Origin: Burkholderiaceae bacterium | Lineage (GTDB): Bacteria > Pseudomonadota > Gammaproteobacteria > Burkholderiales > Burkholderiaceae_F | Length of the DNA stretch: 7,467 bases | Reading direction: 5' to 3' | Assembly (NCBI GenBank): GCA_013696665.1 | Contig: JACCYC010000314.1 | Span: forward strand, 1-7,467 | Shown here: positions 1-6,252 of the stretch, piece by piece | Layout: each line of letters begins with the position of its first letter | Position numbering within the stretch: the stretch's first letter is position 1 | Position numbers and translations under genes: made by a program | The notes under the pieces: generated by a model | Databases searched by the model: none | The model's input: only the letters and a program-made list of their open reading frames with translations | Told to the model about the DNA's origin: nothing

Positions 1-941
1 GGAAGTCCGACGAAGGGAATCCTACCCTTGCGCCACATGATCCATGCGGTCAGTGGCGACATTTTGTATGCAATCACCATGGGTCGTTTGAACAACGCCG
101 CTTCCAGCGTTGCGGTGCCACTCGCCACCAGCACGGTGTCCGACGCCTCGAGGCAATCGTGCGAGTGGCCATCCACAATGTCAACTCTCGTGGCGAGCGT
201 CGGCTGAACGGCCAGCATCTGTTGGATGGAATGCTTGAACGTAGGGTCAGCCACGGGCATCGCGAAGCGCATCGACGGCTGCTCAGCGGCGATCGCGGCC
301 ATCGCAGCAATAAAGGTCGGGCCGTTGTGGCGCACCTCATCGGCACGCGACCCGAGCAGAACCGCGAGCAGTGGGCCTTCGAGCTGCAAGTTCAGACGTC
401 GGCGGGCTGCAGCGGCGTCGGGCGTCATTGGAATTATGTTGGCGAGAGGGTGACCCACATAGCTCGCGGGAATTCCTGCTTCGTCGTAAATCTTCTGCTC
501 AAACGGAAAAACCAGCAGCATGCGATCGACCGCACGCGCAATCTGCGTGATGCGCTCACCGCGCCAGGCCCAGATCGACGGACTGACAAAGTGCACTGTG
601 CGGACACCCTGCCCTCGTAACTGTTCTTCAAGTCCCAGATTGAAGTCAGGGGCGTCGACGCCAATGAACACTGCGGGCCGGGTCGCAATCACCCGCTCGC
701 GCAGCGTGCGACGCAGCGTGATAAGCCGCGGCAAATGGCGCACCACTTCGACGTAGCCGCGCACCGACAATTCACGCACGTGGTTCCATGCTTCGAACCC
801 GGCCGCGTTCATGCGGTCGCCGCCAACGCCGACGCAATGCATGTTCGGCGCGCGCCGCAGAACTTCAGTGATCACGGGTGCCGTCAGCAAGTCGCCCGAC
901 GCTTCGCCCGCAACGAACGCCAGCGAGCGCTCGGCCTGCAT
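1..941 (-). CDS. lpxB: Lipid-A-disaccharide synthase LpxB (3' end missing)
   Basis: LpxB is a GT-B fold (family GT19) glycosyltransferase on the inner face of the cytoplasmic membrane. It joins UDP-2,3-diacylglucosamine to 2,3-diacylglucosamine-1-phosphate (lipid X), giving the beta-1,6 lipid A disaccharide. I translated 313 residues to the window edge; E. coli LpxB has about 382, so roughly the last 70 are missing. Visible motifs: AGEASGD at residues 11-17, GVDAPDFN at 94-101 with D96 matching the E. coli catalytic Asp98, SPSIWAWR at 120-127, GSRADEV at 197-203 (family GSRxxE), and ASGTATLEAAL at 273-283 in the sugar-nucleotide half. The start is ATG at 941, 13 nt after the lpxA stop. A TTG directly before it is the only nearby in-frame alternative. 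No clear Shine-Dalgarno precedes it, so translation is probably coupled to lpxA. The frame stays open to base 1 with no internal stop. Family assignment is secure. Confidence 0.97.
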   Translation of the reverse strand, partial: MQAERSLAFVAGEASGDLLTAPVITEVLRRAPNMHCVGVGGDRMNAAGFEAWNHVRELSVRGYVEVVRHLPRLITLRRTLRERVIATRPAVFIGVDAPDFNLGLEEQLRGQGVRTVHFVSPSIWAWRGERITQIARAVDRMLLVFPFEQKIYDEAGIPASYVGHPLANIIPMTPDAAAARRRLNLQLEGPLLAVLLGSRADEVRHNGPTFIAAMAAIAAEQPSMRFAMPVADPTFKHSIQQMLAVQPTLATRVDIVDGHSHDCLEASDTVLVASGTATLEAALFKRPMVIAYKMSPLTAWIMWRKGRIPFVGL

Positions 942-954
942 CAACCGGCGAGCA

Positions 955-1740
955 TCATCGAACGATTCCGCGCTGCGAGTGCTGTACGAATTCCTTCAGC
1001 GCGTTGATGGAAGGTGCTGACGGTGGATTCTCGTCTGCCAGAACCGTGAGGGACACGACGGCTTCTGCGACAGTAAGACCGTCCCGATACAACGTTTTGT
1101 AGGCACGCCGCAGAAGATTGATTGTGGCCGCATCCAATCCGCGCCGCTTCAAGCCTTCAGAGTTGATGCCGTGTGGCTCGGCCGGATTGCCGCTGCAGAT
1201 TACATAAGGCGGTACATCCCGCAGAACGATGGATCCGCCCGCGGCCATCGAATGCGCGCCAAGCAAGCAGAATTGATGTACCGCTGACATGCCTCCCAGG
1301 ATCACAAAGTCCCCAAGCGTCACGTGCCCCGCCAGCGTGGCGTTGTTAGCGAGAATCGTGTGACTGCCAACGATGCAGTCATGCGCGATGTGCACCGACG
1401 CCATGATCCAGTTGTCTGAGCCGATGCTGGTCACGCCACCGCCGCCGGCGGTGCCAACGCTGATCGTGCAGGCTTCGCGAACCGTGTTGCCGTCGCCGAT
1501 AACGAGCTCGGTTTCTTCTCCTGCGTATTTCTTGTCCTGCGGAGCGCCACCGATCACACAGAATGGAAAAAAACGATTGTTGCTGCCGATTGTGGTGCGA
1601 CCGCTGATAACGACGTGCGATCCAACGACAGTACCGGCGCCGAGGGTGACCTTTGCGTCGATCACGCAAAAGGGGCCAATTTCCACGTCATCCGCAATTT
1701 CAGCTGCGGGATCGATGATCGACGATGGATGGGCGCGCAA
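955..1740 (-). CDS. lpxA: UDP-N-acetylglucosamine O-acyltransferase LpxA
   Basis: LpxA catalyses the first step of lipid A synthesis: transfer of a 3-hydroxyacyl chain from ACP to the 3-OH of UDP-GlcNAc, in the cytoplasm as a homotrimer. The 261 residues match the usual length (E. coli 262). Residues 5-180 are hexapeptide repeats of the left-handed beta-helix type, followed by an alpha-helical C-terminal region with GLKRRG (196-201). VHIAHDC at 116-122 holds H120, equivalent to the E. coli catalytic His125; LANNATLAGHV (130-140) and AVHQFC (153-158) are also typical. The start is TTG at 1740. The fabZ stop TAG is the preceding codon in the same frame, so no earlier start is possible, and the next candidate (a GTG at codon 19) would cut into the helix. 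A GAGGTG sits 6 nt upstream. Odd point: the usual TIHRGT reads TISVGT at 92-97. The C-terminus RGIVR resembles the E. coli end RGLIR. Confidence 0.97.
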   Translation of the reverse strand: MRAHPSSIIDPAAEIADDVEIGPFCVIDAKVTLGAGTVVGSHVVISGRTTIGSNNRFFPFCVIGGAPQDKKYAGEETELVIGDGNTVREACTISVGTAGGGGVTSIGSDNWIMASVHIAHDCIVGSHTILANNATLAGHVTLGDFVILGGMSAVHQFCLLGAHSMAAGGSIVLRDVPPYVICSGNPAEPHGINSEGLKRRGLDAATINLLRRAYKTLYRDGLTVAEAVVSLTVLADENPPSAPSINALKEFVQHSQRGIVR

Positions 1741-2196
1741 CTACCGCACCTCGGGTTTCACGTCACCGTTGCGGTACGCACACATCAACTCGGCCTCTGC
1801 CACGAGTGCGTCAGCGACTAACGCACGCGCCTTGAACTTTCCGACGCCGCGCAGCACACGCGTCATTTCAACTTCAAGTCGTAACTGGTCGCCCGGCGTC
1901 ACCGGCCGCTTGAAACGCGCCGCATCGATGCCGGCGAAGTAAAACAATGTGCCGTCGCCCTGATGCAGGTTGAGCGTCTTGTACGTCAGCAGGGCTGCAG
2001 CCTGGGCCAGCGCCTCGATGATCAATACTCCGGGCATCACCGCGAGCACGGGAAAGTGGCCGACAAAATAGGGCTCGTTGATCGTCACGTTCTTCACAGC
2101 AACGATGCGAACGCCGGGCTCGAGTTCGAGCACGCGATCTACCAGGATGAACGGATAGCGATGCGGCAATGTTTTGAGGATTTCCTGAATATCCAT
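1741..2196 (-). CDS. fabZ: 3-hydroxyacyl-ACP dehydratase FabZ
   Basis: FabZ removes water from (3R)-hydroxyacyl-ACP to give trans-2-enoyl-ACP in type II fatty acid synthesis (hot-dog fold, cytoplasmic). It draws on the same 3-hydroxyacyl-ACP used by LpxA and LpxD, which is why its placement between them matters. The protein has 151 residues, the same as E. coli. LPHRYPFILVDRV at 10-22 is the family signature; the catalytic pair is H47 (in GHFP) and E61 (in GVLIIEALAQA), with the expected 14-residue spacing. YFAGIDAARFKRPVTPGD follows from about residue 86. The ATG at 2196 overlaps the last base of the lpxD TAA stop (TAATG), a classic translational-coupling arrangement. The only upstream purine stretch is weak (AAGAAGTGAAG). 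The stop is amber (TAG), followed with no gap by the lpxA start in the same frame. Confidence 0.98.
   Translation of the reverse strand: MDIQEILKTLPHRYPFILVDRVLELEPGVRIVAVKNVTINEPYFVGHFPVLAVMPGVLIIEALAQAAALLTYKTLNLHQGDGTLFYFAGIDAARFKRPVTPGDQLRLEVEMTRVLRGVGKFKARALVADALVAEAELMCAYRNGDVKPEVR
1747..1752 (-). promoter_or_regulatory. Ribosome binding site of lpxA, inside fabZ
   Basis: GAGGTG on the minus strand lies 6 nt before the TTG at 1740, inside the last codons of fabZ. It is a good Shine-Dalgarno match at good spacing. It supports the TTG start and suggests lpxA can be initiated directly as well as by coupling to fabZ termination. Confidence 0.6.
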
Positions 2197-3296
2197 TACT
2201 TCACTTCTTGAAGTTTCGATTCTGCGGCCCTCGATTCGGATTCGGATTCCAGTTGTCGCACCCTGCCGCGCAGTTCAGGCAACTTCTTGAACACGGCCGC
2301 CGCCCGTTCCCACTCGCGATGTTCCATCAGCGGGACAAACGCGGTGTAATGGCCGGCCTCTTTCACCGAAGCATGAACCGCCGTGGCGGGTCCGATACTC
2401 GTTCCGTCGGCGATCGACAGATGCCCGGCAATCATCGCCGCACCGCCAATGCGGCATCCGCGCCCGATTCTCGCACTGCCAGCAATGCCTACGCAGGCCG
2501 CGATCACCGTGTGCGCGCCAATCACGCAGTTGTGTGCAATCTGAATCTGATTGTCGAGCTTGACGCCGTCCTCGAGGATCGTGTCGCCCATCGCGCCGCG
2601 ATCGATCGTCGTATTGGCACCGACCTCGACGTCGTCGCCGAGTGTGACGGCGCCCAGTTGCGGAATCTTGATCCATCGGCCTGCCAGCGGCGCAAAGCCA
2701 AATCCATCGCCGCCGATCACTGCGCCGCTGTGAACTACGCAGCGGTGTCCGATCTTGCAGTCGTTCAACACCGCAGCGCGCGGAAAAATCCTGCTGTCGT
2801 CACCGATCACCGCTCGGTCGCCAATCGTGGCTCCCGCACCGATCCAAACACGCTCGCCAATGACTGCACCTTCGCCAATTGATGCACCGAAATCAATTTG
2901 CGCTGATGCAGCGGTTTGAGCGTTCCGACCGACGTGGGCGCCCGCATGGATGCGCGCCTGCAGCGCCGGCGCGGGATTCAACAGCTGAGCTGCGGAAGCG
3001 AACCACGCCAACGCGTGCTCACACACCACGGTGGACGGAATAGAGTCGGAAGAAAACTGCAGCTCCGCGTGATCTGCTGCACTTAGAACGATGGCACCGG
3101 CGCGCGTGGCGGCCGCATCGGCGCGATACGCTCGGTGGGTCAGGAACACGAGATCGGATGGCGTAGCGGCTGACAGCGCGGCGACATTAGTCAGCCTGAT
3201 ATCGGTGGGCCCGACGATTGCAGCGCTAAGAGCGCCGCCGCATAACTTTTCAACAGCGCTGCTGAGTTCGGCCAGCGACCAACTGACCGGGCTCAT
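2196..3296 (-). CDS. lpxD: UDP-3-O-(3-hydroxyacyl)glucosamine N-acyltransferase LpxD
   Basis: LpxD adds the second 3-hydroxyacyl chain, from ACP to the 2-amino group of UDP-3-O-acyl-glucosamine (third step of lipid A synthesis; cytoplasmic homotrimer). From ATG at 3296 it has 366 residues, against 341 in E. coli. Residues 1-105 form the N-terminal uridine-binding domain, 115-310 are hexapeptide repeats of the left-handed beta-helix, and the rest is a helical tail. NQIQIAHNCVIG (249-260) holds H255, matching catalytic His239 of E. coli; GGDGFGFAP (195-203) and TTIDRGAMGDT (229-239) are also conserved. The codon before this ATG is GTG at 3299, directly after the skp TAG, so the gene could start one codon earlier. 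ATG is preferred as the stronger start codon; both fit the alignment and neither has a well-spaced Shine-Dalgarno. The extra length includes a charged tail with a Glu-Ser repeat at about 350-355. Confidence 0.97.
   Translation of the reverse strand: MSPVSWSLAELSSAVEKLCGGALSAAIVGPTDIRLTNVAALSAATPSDLVFLTHRAYRADAAATRAGAIVLSAADHAELQFSSDSIPSTVVCEHALAWFASAAQLLNPAPALQARIHAGAHVGRNAQTAASAQIDFGASIGEGAVIGERVWIGAGATIGDRAVIGDDSRIFPRAAVLNDCKIGHRCVVHSGAVIGGDGFGFAPLAGRWIKIPQLGAVTLGDDVEVGANTTIDRGAMGDTILEDGVKLDNQIQIAHNCVIGAHTVIAACVGIAGSARIGRGCRIGGAAMIAGHLSIADGTSIGPATAVHASVKEAGHYTAFVPLMEHREWERAAAVFKKLPELRGRVRQLESESESRAAESKLQEVK
2227..2251 (-). repeat. Short GAATCC tandem repeat in the lpxD tail
   Basis: On the minus strand, GAATCC GAATCC GAATC runs in phase with lpxD and encodes Glu-Ser-Glu-Ser-Glu-Ser near the C-terminus. 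The unit is six bases, so gain or loss of a copy would add or remove two residues without changing the frame. It may simply be a low-complexity stretch of a helical tail. Confidence 0.5.
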
Positions 3297-3299
3297 CAC

Positions 3300-3815
3300 C
3301 TACCGGGCAGTATTGAGCGCTCGCAGCACTCGCTCGGTGATATCGATGCGGGGATTGAAGTACACCGCTTCCTGGACGATCAGGTCGTATTTCTCCTGCT
3401 CGGCAATCTGGCGAATGATGCGGTTGCTTCGCTCCACGAGCCCTTGCATCTCTTCGTTGCGGCGCTGGTTCAAATCCTCGCTGAGCTCACGGCGCTTGCG
3501 CTGGAATTCGCGATCGAGCTCTGCCAGTTCACGTTGGCGGCGCGCGCGATCATTCTCGGTCATCACCGGCGCGTCTTTCTCAAAGCGTTCGGCAGTGGCT
3601 TTCAGCCGGGTTCCCATGTCTTCCATTTCTTTCTGACGCTTGGAAAACTCGCCTTCCAGCTTTTGCAAAGCAGCTCTGGCCGGAGTGGATTCACGCAGCA
3701 GCCGGTCTGGGTTCACGACACCAATCTTGAACTCTTGCGCTGCGGCGAATGGCGCGGCCACGCTCAGCACAACAGAACACGCCGCTATCAGGCAGCCTCG
3801 CCACATACTCGCCAT
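3300..3815 (-). CDS. skp: Periplasmic OMP chaperone Skp (OmpH family)
   Basis: Skp is a trimeric periplasmic chaperone that holds unfolded outer-membrane proteins on their way to the BAM complex. From ATG at 3815 it has 171 residues (E. coli 161). Residues 1-26 look like a Sec signal peptide with likely cleavage after Ala26 (APFAAA|QEF). FKIGVVNPDRLLRES (29-43) is the beta-strand body segment. Residues 47-140 are highly charged heptad-like helix (QKLEGEF, RRQRELAELDREF, RKRRELSEDL), the coiled-coil tentacles. YDLIVQEAVYFNP (143-155) and the closing helix return to the body, all as in the family. The start is chosen because AAGGAG lies 9 nt upstream. The frame is open further up: ATG at 3851, just after the bamA stop, would add 12 residues and lacks a good ribosome binding site. 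It follows bamA by 37 nt and ends in TAG, directly before lpxD in the same frame. Confidence 0.95.
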   Translation of the reverse strand: MASMWRGCLIAACSVVLSVAAPFAAAQEFKIGVVNPDRLLRESTPARAALQKLEGEFSKRQKEMEDMGTRLKATAERFEKDAPVMTENDRARRQRELAELDREFQRKRRELSEDLNQRRNEEMQGLVERSNRIIRQIAEQEKYDLIVQEAVYFNPRIDITERVLRALNTAR

Positions 3816-3824
3816 CGATCGCGT

Positions 3825-3830
3825 CTCCTT
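3825..3830 (-). promoter_or_regulatory. Ribosome binding site of skp
   Basis: AAGGAG on the minus strand, 9 nt before ATG 3815, is the best Shine-Dalgarno among the gene starts in the window. It decides the skp start over ATG 3851 (upstream of it) and ATG 3806 (18 nt away). A strong site would fit the large amounts of Skp that OMP transport needs, though that is inference. Confidence 0.75.
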
Positions 3831-3852
3831 CAAGGCAAAAGATTTTCGCATA

Positions 3853-6231
3853 TTAGAAGCCGGTTCCGATCTGAAACTGGAAACGTTGAATCCTGTCTTC
3901 GGGTTTCTTGTTAAGCGGATAAGCATACGAGAGCTTCAGGGGTCCGAGCGGTGAAATCCACGCGACTCCAATGCCGACCGAGTACCGCAGATTGCCGAGG
4001 TCTAATTTTTCCTTGTCGTAAACGGGGCGACCGCGACTGTCGCCGATGGGGTTGCCGGCAGCGTCACGTCGTACCTCAAGTCCCCACACCTGTCCTGCAT
4101 CGACGAACGACAACGCGCGCAACGTGCGATCGGCGCCCGGAATTGGCACGTAGGCCTCGAGCGAAAAATTTAGACGCCGGTTGCCGCCCAGAGGGCTTTC
4201 GTCCACATCGCGCGGACCGAGGCTGCCCGTTTCAAACCCGCGGACGCTACCAATGCCGCCGACGTAATAGTTCTTGAAGAACGGATACGGATCGCCGCTG
4301 TAACCGTCTCCGTAACCGATCTCGCCGTTAAAGGCCAGCGTTACGCGCGAGAAGAGCGGAAAGAACTGCTGGTACTGGTAGTTCAAGCGGTAGTACTGCA
4401 GATCGAGGCCCGGCAGCCCGACTTCACTAAACGCCCGCTGGTATCGACCGCGGGTCGGTACCAGCAGATTATCGCGATCGTCGCGCGACCAACCGGTAGT
4501 CAGGGCCAAAGAATTGGATTTCTCACCAAACTGCTCGACGTACTGGACGTACCGCAACGGTGAAAAGGCCGTCAGGTCAATCGTAGTGTTCTCATAGCGC
4601 AGCCCGAAAAACACGCGGTCGTATTCGGTGAATGGAACACCGAAGACGACCCCCGCGCCGCGCGTTGAATACCCGACGCTGGATAGCCCAAGCTTCGCGA
4701 GATCGGACTTGCGATCGAAGATCTCGATGGAGCGGCTGATGCCTTCCGGTGTGACATACGGGTCCGTGTGCGCGATTGCGATCACGCGGTTCGCCTTGCT
4801 CGTGTTGATCTCGAGCGACAGCGCATTGCCGGAACCGAACAGATTCTGCTGAGCAATACCGCCACTCAGGACCAGTCCTTCGGAGCTCGAATAGCCCGCG
4901 CCAATTTGAATATTCCCGGTCGCCCGCTCCTTGACCGTGACGTTGACATCGACCTGGTCAGGAGCCGACGGCACCGCGGGTGTTTCCATCGTCACCGATT
5001 CGAAAAAACCCAGCCGATCGATGCGGTCGCGTGACAGCCTGACACGGTCGGAATCAAACCATGCGCTCTCGAACTGTCGCACCTCACGGCGGATCACTTC
5101 ATCGCGCGTGCGATTGTTGCCCGCGATGTTGACGCGGCGTACGTAGACACGGCGCCCCGGGTCGACCACGATAGTGAAGGCGACCTCGCGCTTTTCGCGG
5201 TTTGCCTCGGGGTTCGGATTGGCCGTTGCAAACGCATAACCGAGCGTGCTCATCCGATCCGTTACGCGCTTTGCAACCGCGTTGATGCGCTCGGCACTGA
5301 ACACTTCCCCGGGCTTCACATCAACCAGCGGCTGAAGCTCTTCATCCAGACCGAGCAGCTCGCCCGTCAGCTTGACTCCGGAGACGATGTACCGGTCGCC
5401 CTCGGACACGTTGACCGAAACGAAGATGTCGCGCTTGTCCTGGCTGATTGAAACCTGCACCGAGTCGATCTTGAAATCCAGATAGCCGCGGTTCAGGTAG
5501 TACGACCGCACCGATTCAAGATCGGCCGAGAGTTTCTGCCGTGAATACTGATCGCGCTTCGTGTACCACGACAACCAATTAGGCGTGGAAAGCTCCATTT
5601 GACTGCGCAATACGCTTTCGCTGAACACCGAATTTCCAGTAAACGTGATCGAGCGAATGCGCGAAATTTCACCTTCGATTGCGGCCACCGAAACATTGAC
5701 CCGATTGCGCTCAATGGGCGTCACCGTGGTTTTGACGTCCACGCCATAAAGCCCGCGCGACAAATACTGACGACGCAGTTCCTGCTCGGCGCGCTCCAGC
5801 AGCGAGCGGTCGAAAATGCGGCCTTCGGCAAGGCCGACGTCGCGCAGCGATTTCAGAACCTGGTCCTTGTCGAACTCGGTCACACCGGTCAGATCGATTG
5901 CCGAGATCGCCGGACGCTCGTCAACGATGACCACCAGCACGTCGCCATCGACTTCAAGCCGAACGTCCTTGAACAGACCGCTTGCGTACAAAGCGCGAAT
6001 CGCCTGCGTACCTCGCTCGGAATCAAATCGATCGCCGACGCGGATTGGCAAATATGAGAAGACAGTACCGGCCTCGGTGCGCTGCACGCCCTCGACCCGG
6101 ATGTCGCGGACGACAAACTCCTGCGCGGATACGCTGATGCACCAGGTAGCAACGACGGCGACAGCAATACGGCGCAGAACCGGGCGCAAAGTTGCGGGTA
6201 TGCGGCGCCGGGATTCAACGCGGCGATTCAA
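3853..6231 (-). CDS. bamA: Outer membrane protein assembly factor BamA
   Basis: BamA (Omp85 family) is the central, essential subunit of the BAM complex that folds and inserts beta-barrel proteins into the outer membrane. The 792 residues compare with 810 in E. coli. A Sec signal peptide has an Arg-rich n-region (1-21), hydrophobic core (22-34) and probable cleavage after Ala36. POTRA domains lie roughly at 38-107, 108-187, 189-279, 280-359 and 360-436; the 16-strand barrel covers 440-792. Loop 6 carries the family motif VRGF at 663-666. The final strand ends QFQIGTGF with a C-terminal Phe, a standard beta-signal. The start is TTG at 6231: the rseP stop is in the same frame 21 nt upstream with no ATG or GTG between, and no internal ATG occurs in the signal peptide. 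A GGGG stretch precedes it by 9 nt. Stop is TAA. Substrate is fed by Skp, encoded next. Confidence 0.98.
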   Translation of the reverse strand: MNRRVESRRRIPATLRPVLRRIAVAVVATWCISVSAQEFVVRDIRVEGVQRTEAGTVFSYLPIRVGDRFDSERGTQAIRALYASGLFKDVRLEVDGDVLVVIVDERPAISAIDLTGVTEFDKDQVLKSLRDVGLAEGRIFDRSLLERAEQELRRQYLSRGLYGVDVKTTVTPIERNRVNVSVAAIEGEISRIRSITFTGNSVFSESVLRSQMELSTPNWLSWYTKRDQYSRQKLSADLESVRSYYLNRGYLDFKIDSVQVSISQDKRDIFVSVNVSEGDRYIVSGVKLTGELLGLDEELQPLVDVKPGEVFSAERINAVAKRVTDRMSTLGYAFATANPNPEANREKREVAFTIVVDPGRRVYVRRVNIAGNNRTRDEVIRREVRQFESAWFDSDRVRLSRDRIDRLGFFESVTMETPAVPSAPDQVDVNVTVKERATGNIQIGAGYSSSEGLVLSGGIAQQNLFGSGNALSLEINTSKANRVIAIAHTDPYVTPEGISRSIEIFDRKSDLAKLGLSSVGYSTRGAGVVFGVPFTEYDRVFFGLRYENTTIDLTAFSPLRYVQYVEQFGEKSNSLALTTGWSRDDRDNLLVPTRGRYQRAFSEVGLPGLDLQYYRLNYQYQQFFPLFSRVTLAFNGEIGYGDGYSGDPYPFFKNYYVGGIGSVRGFETGSLGPRDVDESPLGGNRRLNFSLEAYVPIPGADRTLRALSFVDAGQVWGLEVRRDAAGNPIGDSRGRPVYDKEKLDLGNLRYSVGIGVAWISPLGPLKLSYAYPLNKKPEDRIQRFQFQIGTGF

Positions 6232-6240
6232 CTGGCTTGT

Positions 6241-6244
6241 CCCC
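6241..6244 (-). promoter_or_regulatory. Weak ribosome binding site of bamA
   Basis: In the 21-nt rseP-bamA gap the minus strand reads ACGGGGACA. The GGGG is 9 nt before the TTG start at 6231. It is a partial Shine-Dalgarno only, but it is the sole purine-rich element in the gap and agrees with the TTG choice. Confidence 0.4.
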
Positions 6245-6252
6245 GTCTGAAA

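Noticed and set aside
1373..1942. A 189-codon open frame on the plus strand, antisense to lpxA and fabZ
   Set aside because: Spans two conserved genes on the other strand, Ser/Pro/Thr-rich translation typical of a shadow frame.
2208..2882. A 224-codon open frame on the plus strand, antisense to lpxD
   Set aside because: Low-complexity Arg/Ala/Asp-rich translation that mirrors the hexapeptide-repeat codons of lpxD; no independent support.
3770..3791. Lipobox-like IAAC in the Skp signal peptide
   Set aside because: The Cys is at residue 13, before the hydrophobic core instead of after it, and a normal signal peptidase I site (FAAA|Q) follows. Skp proteins are soluble periplasmic chaperones.
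3838..3867. Possible sigma-E-type promoter before skp (GGAACC at 3862-3867 and TCTTT near 3838-3842, minus strand)
   Set aside because: The -35-like element lacks the full GGAACTT, the spacer is too long and the -10-like element does not match. GGAACC also encodes the conserved Gly-Thr near the end of BamA.
3816..3926. Longer skp start at 3926 or 3851
   Set aside because: 3926 lies inside bamA and would give a non-signal N-terminus of 37 residues. 3851 lacks a well-spaced ribosome binding site. ATG 3815 has AAGGAG 9 nt upstream.
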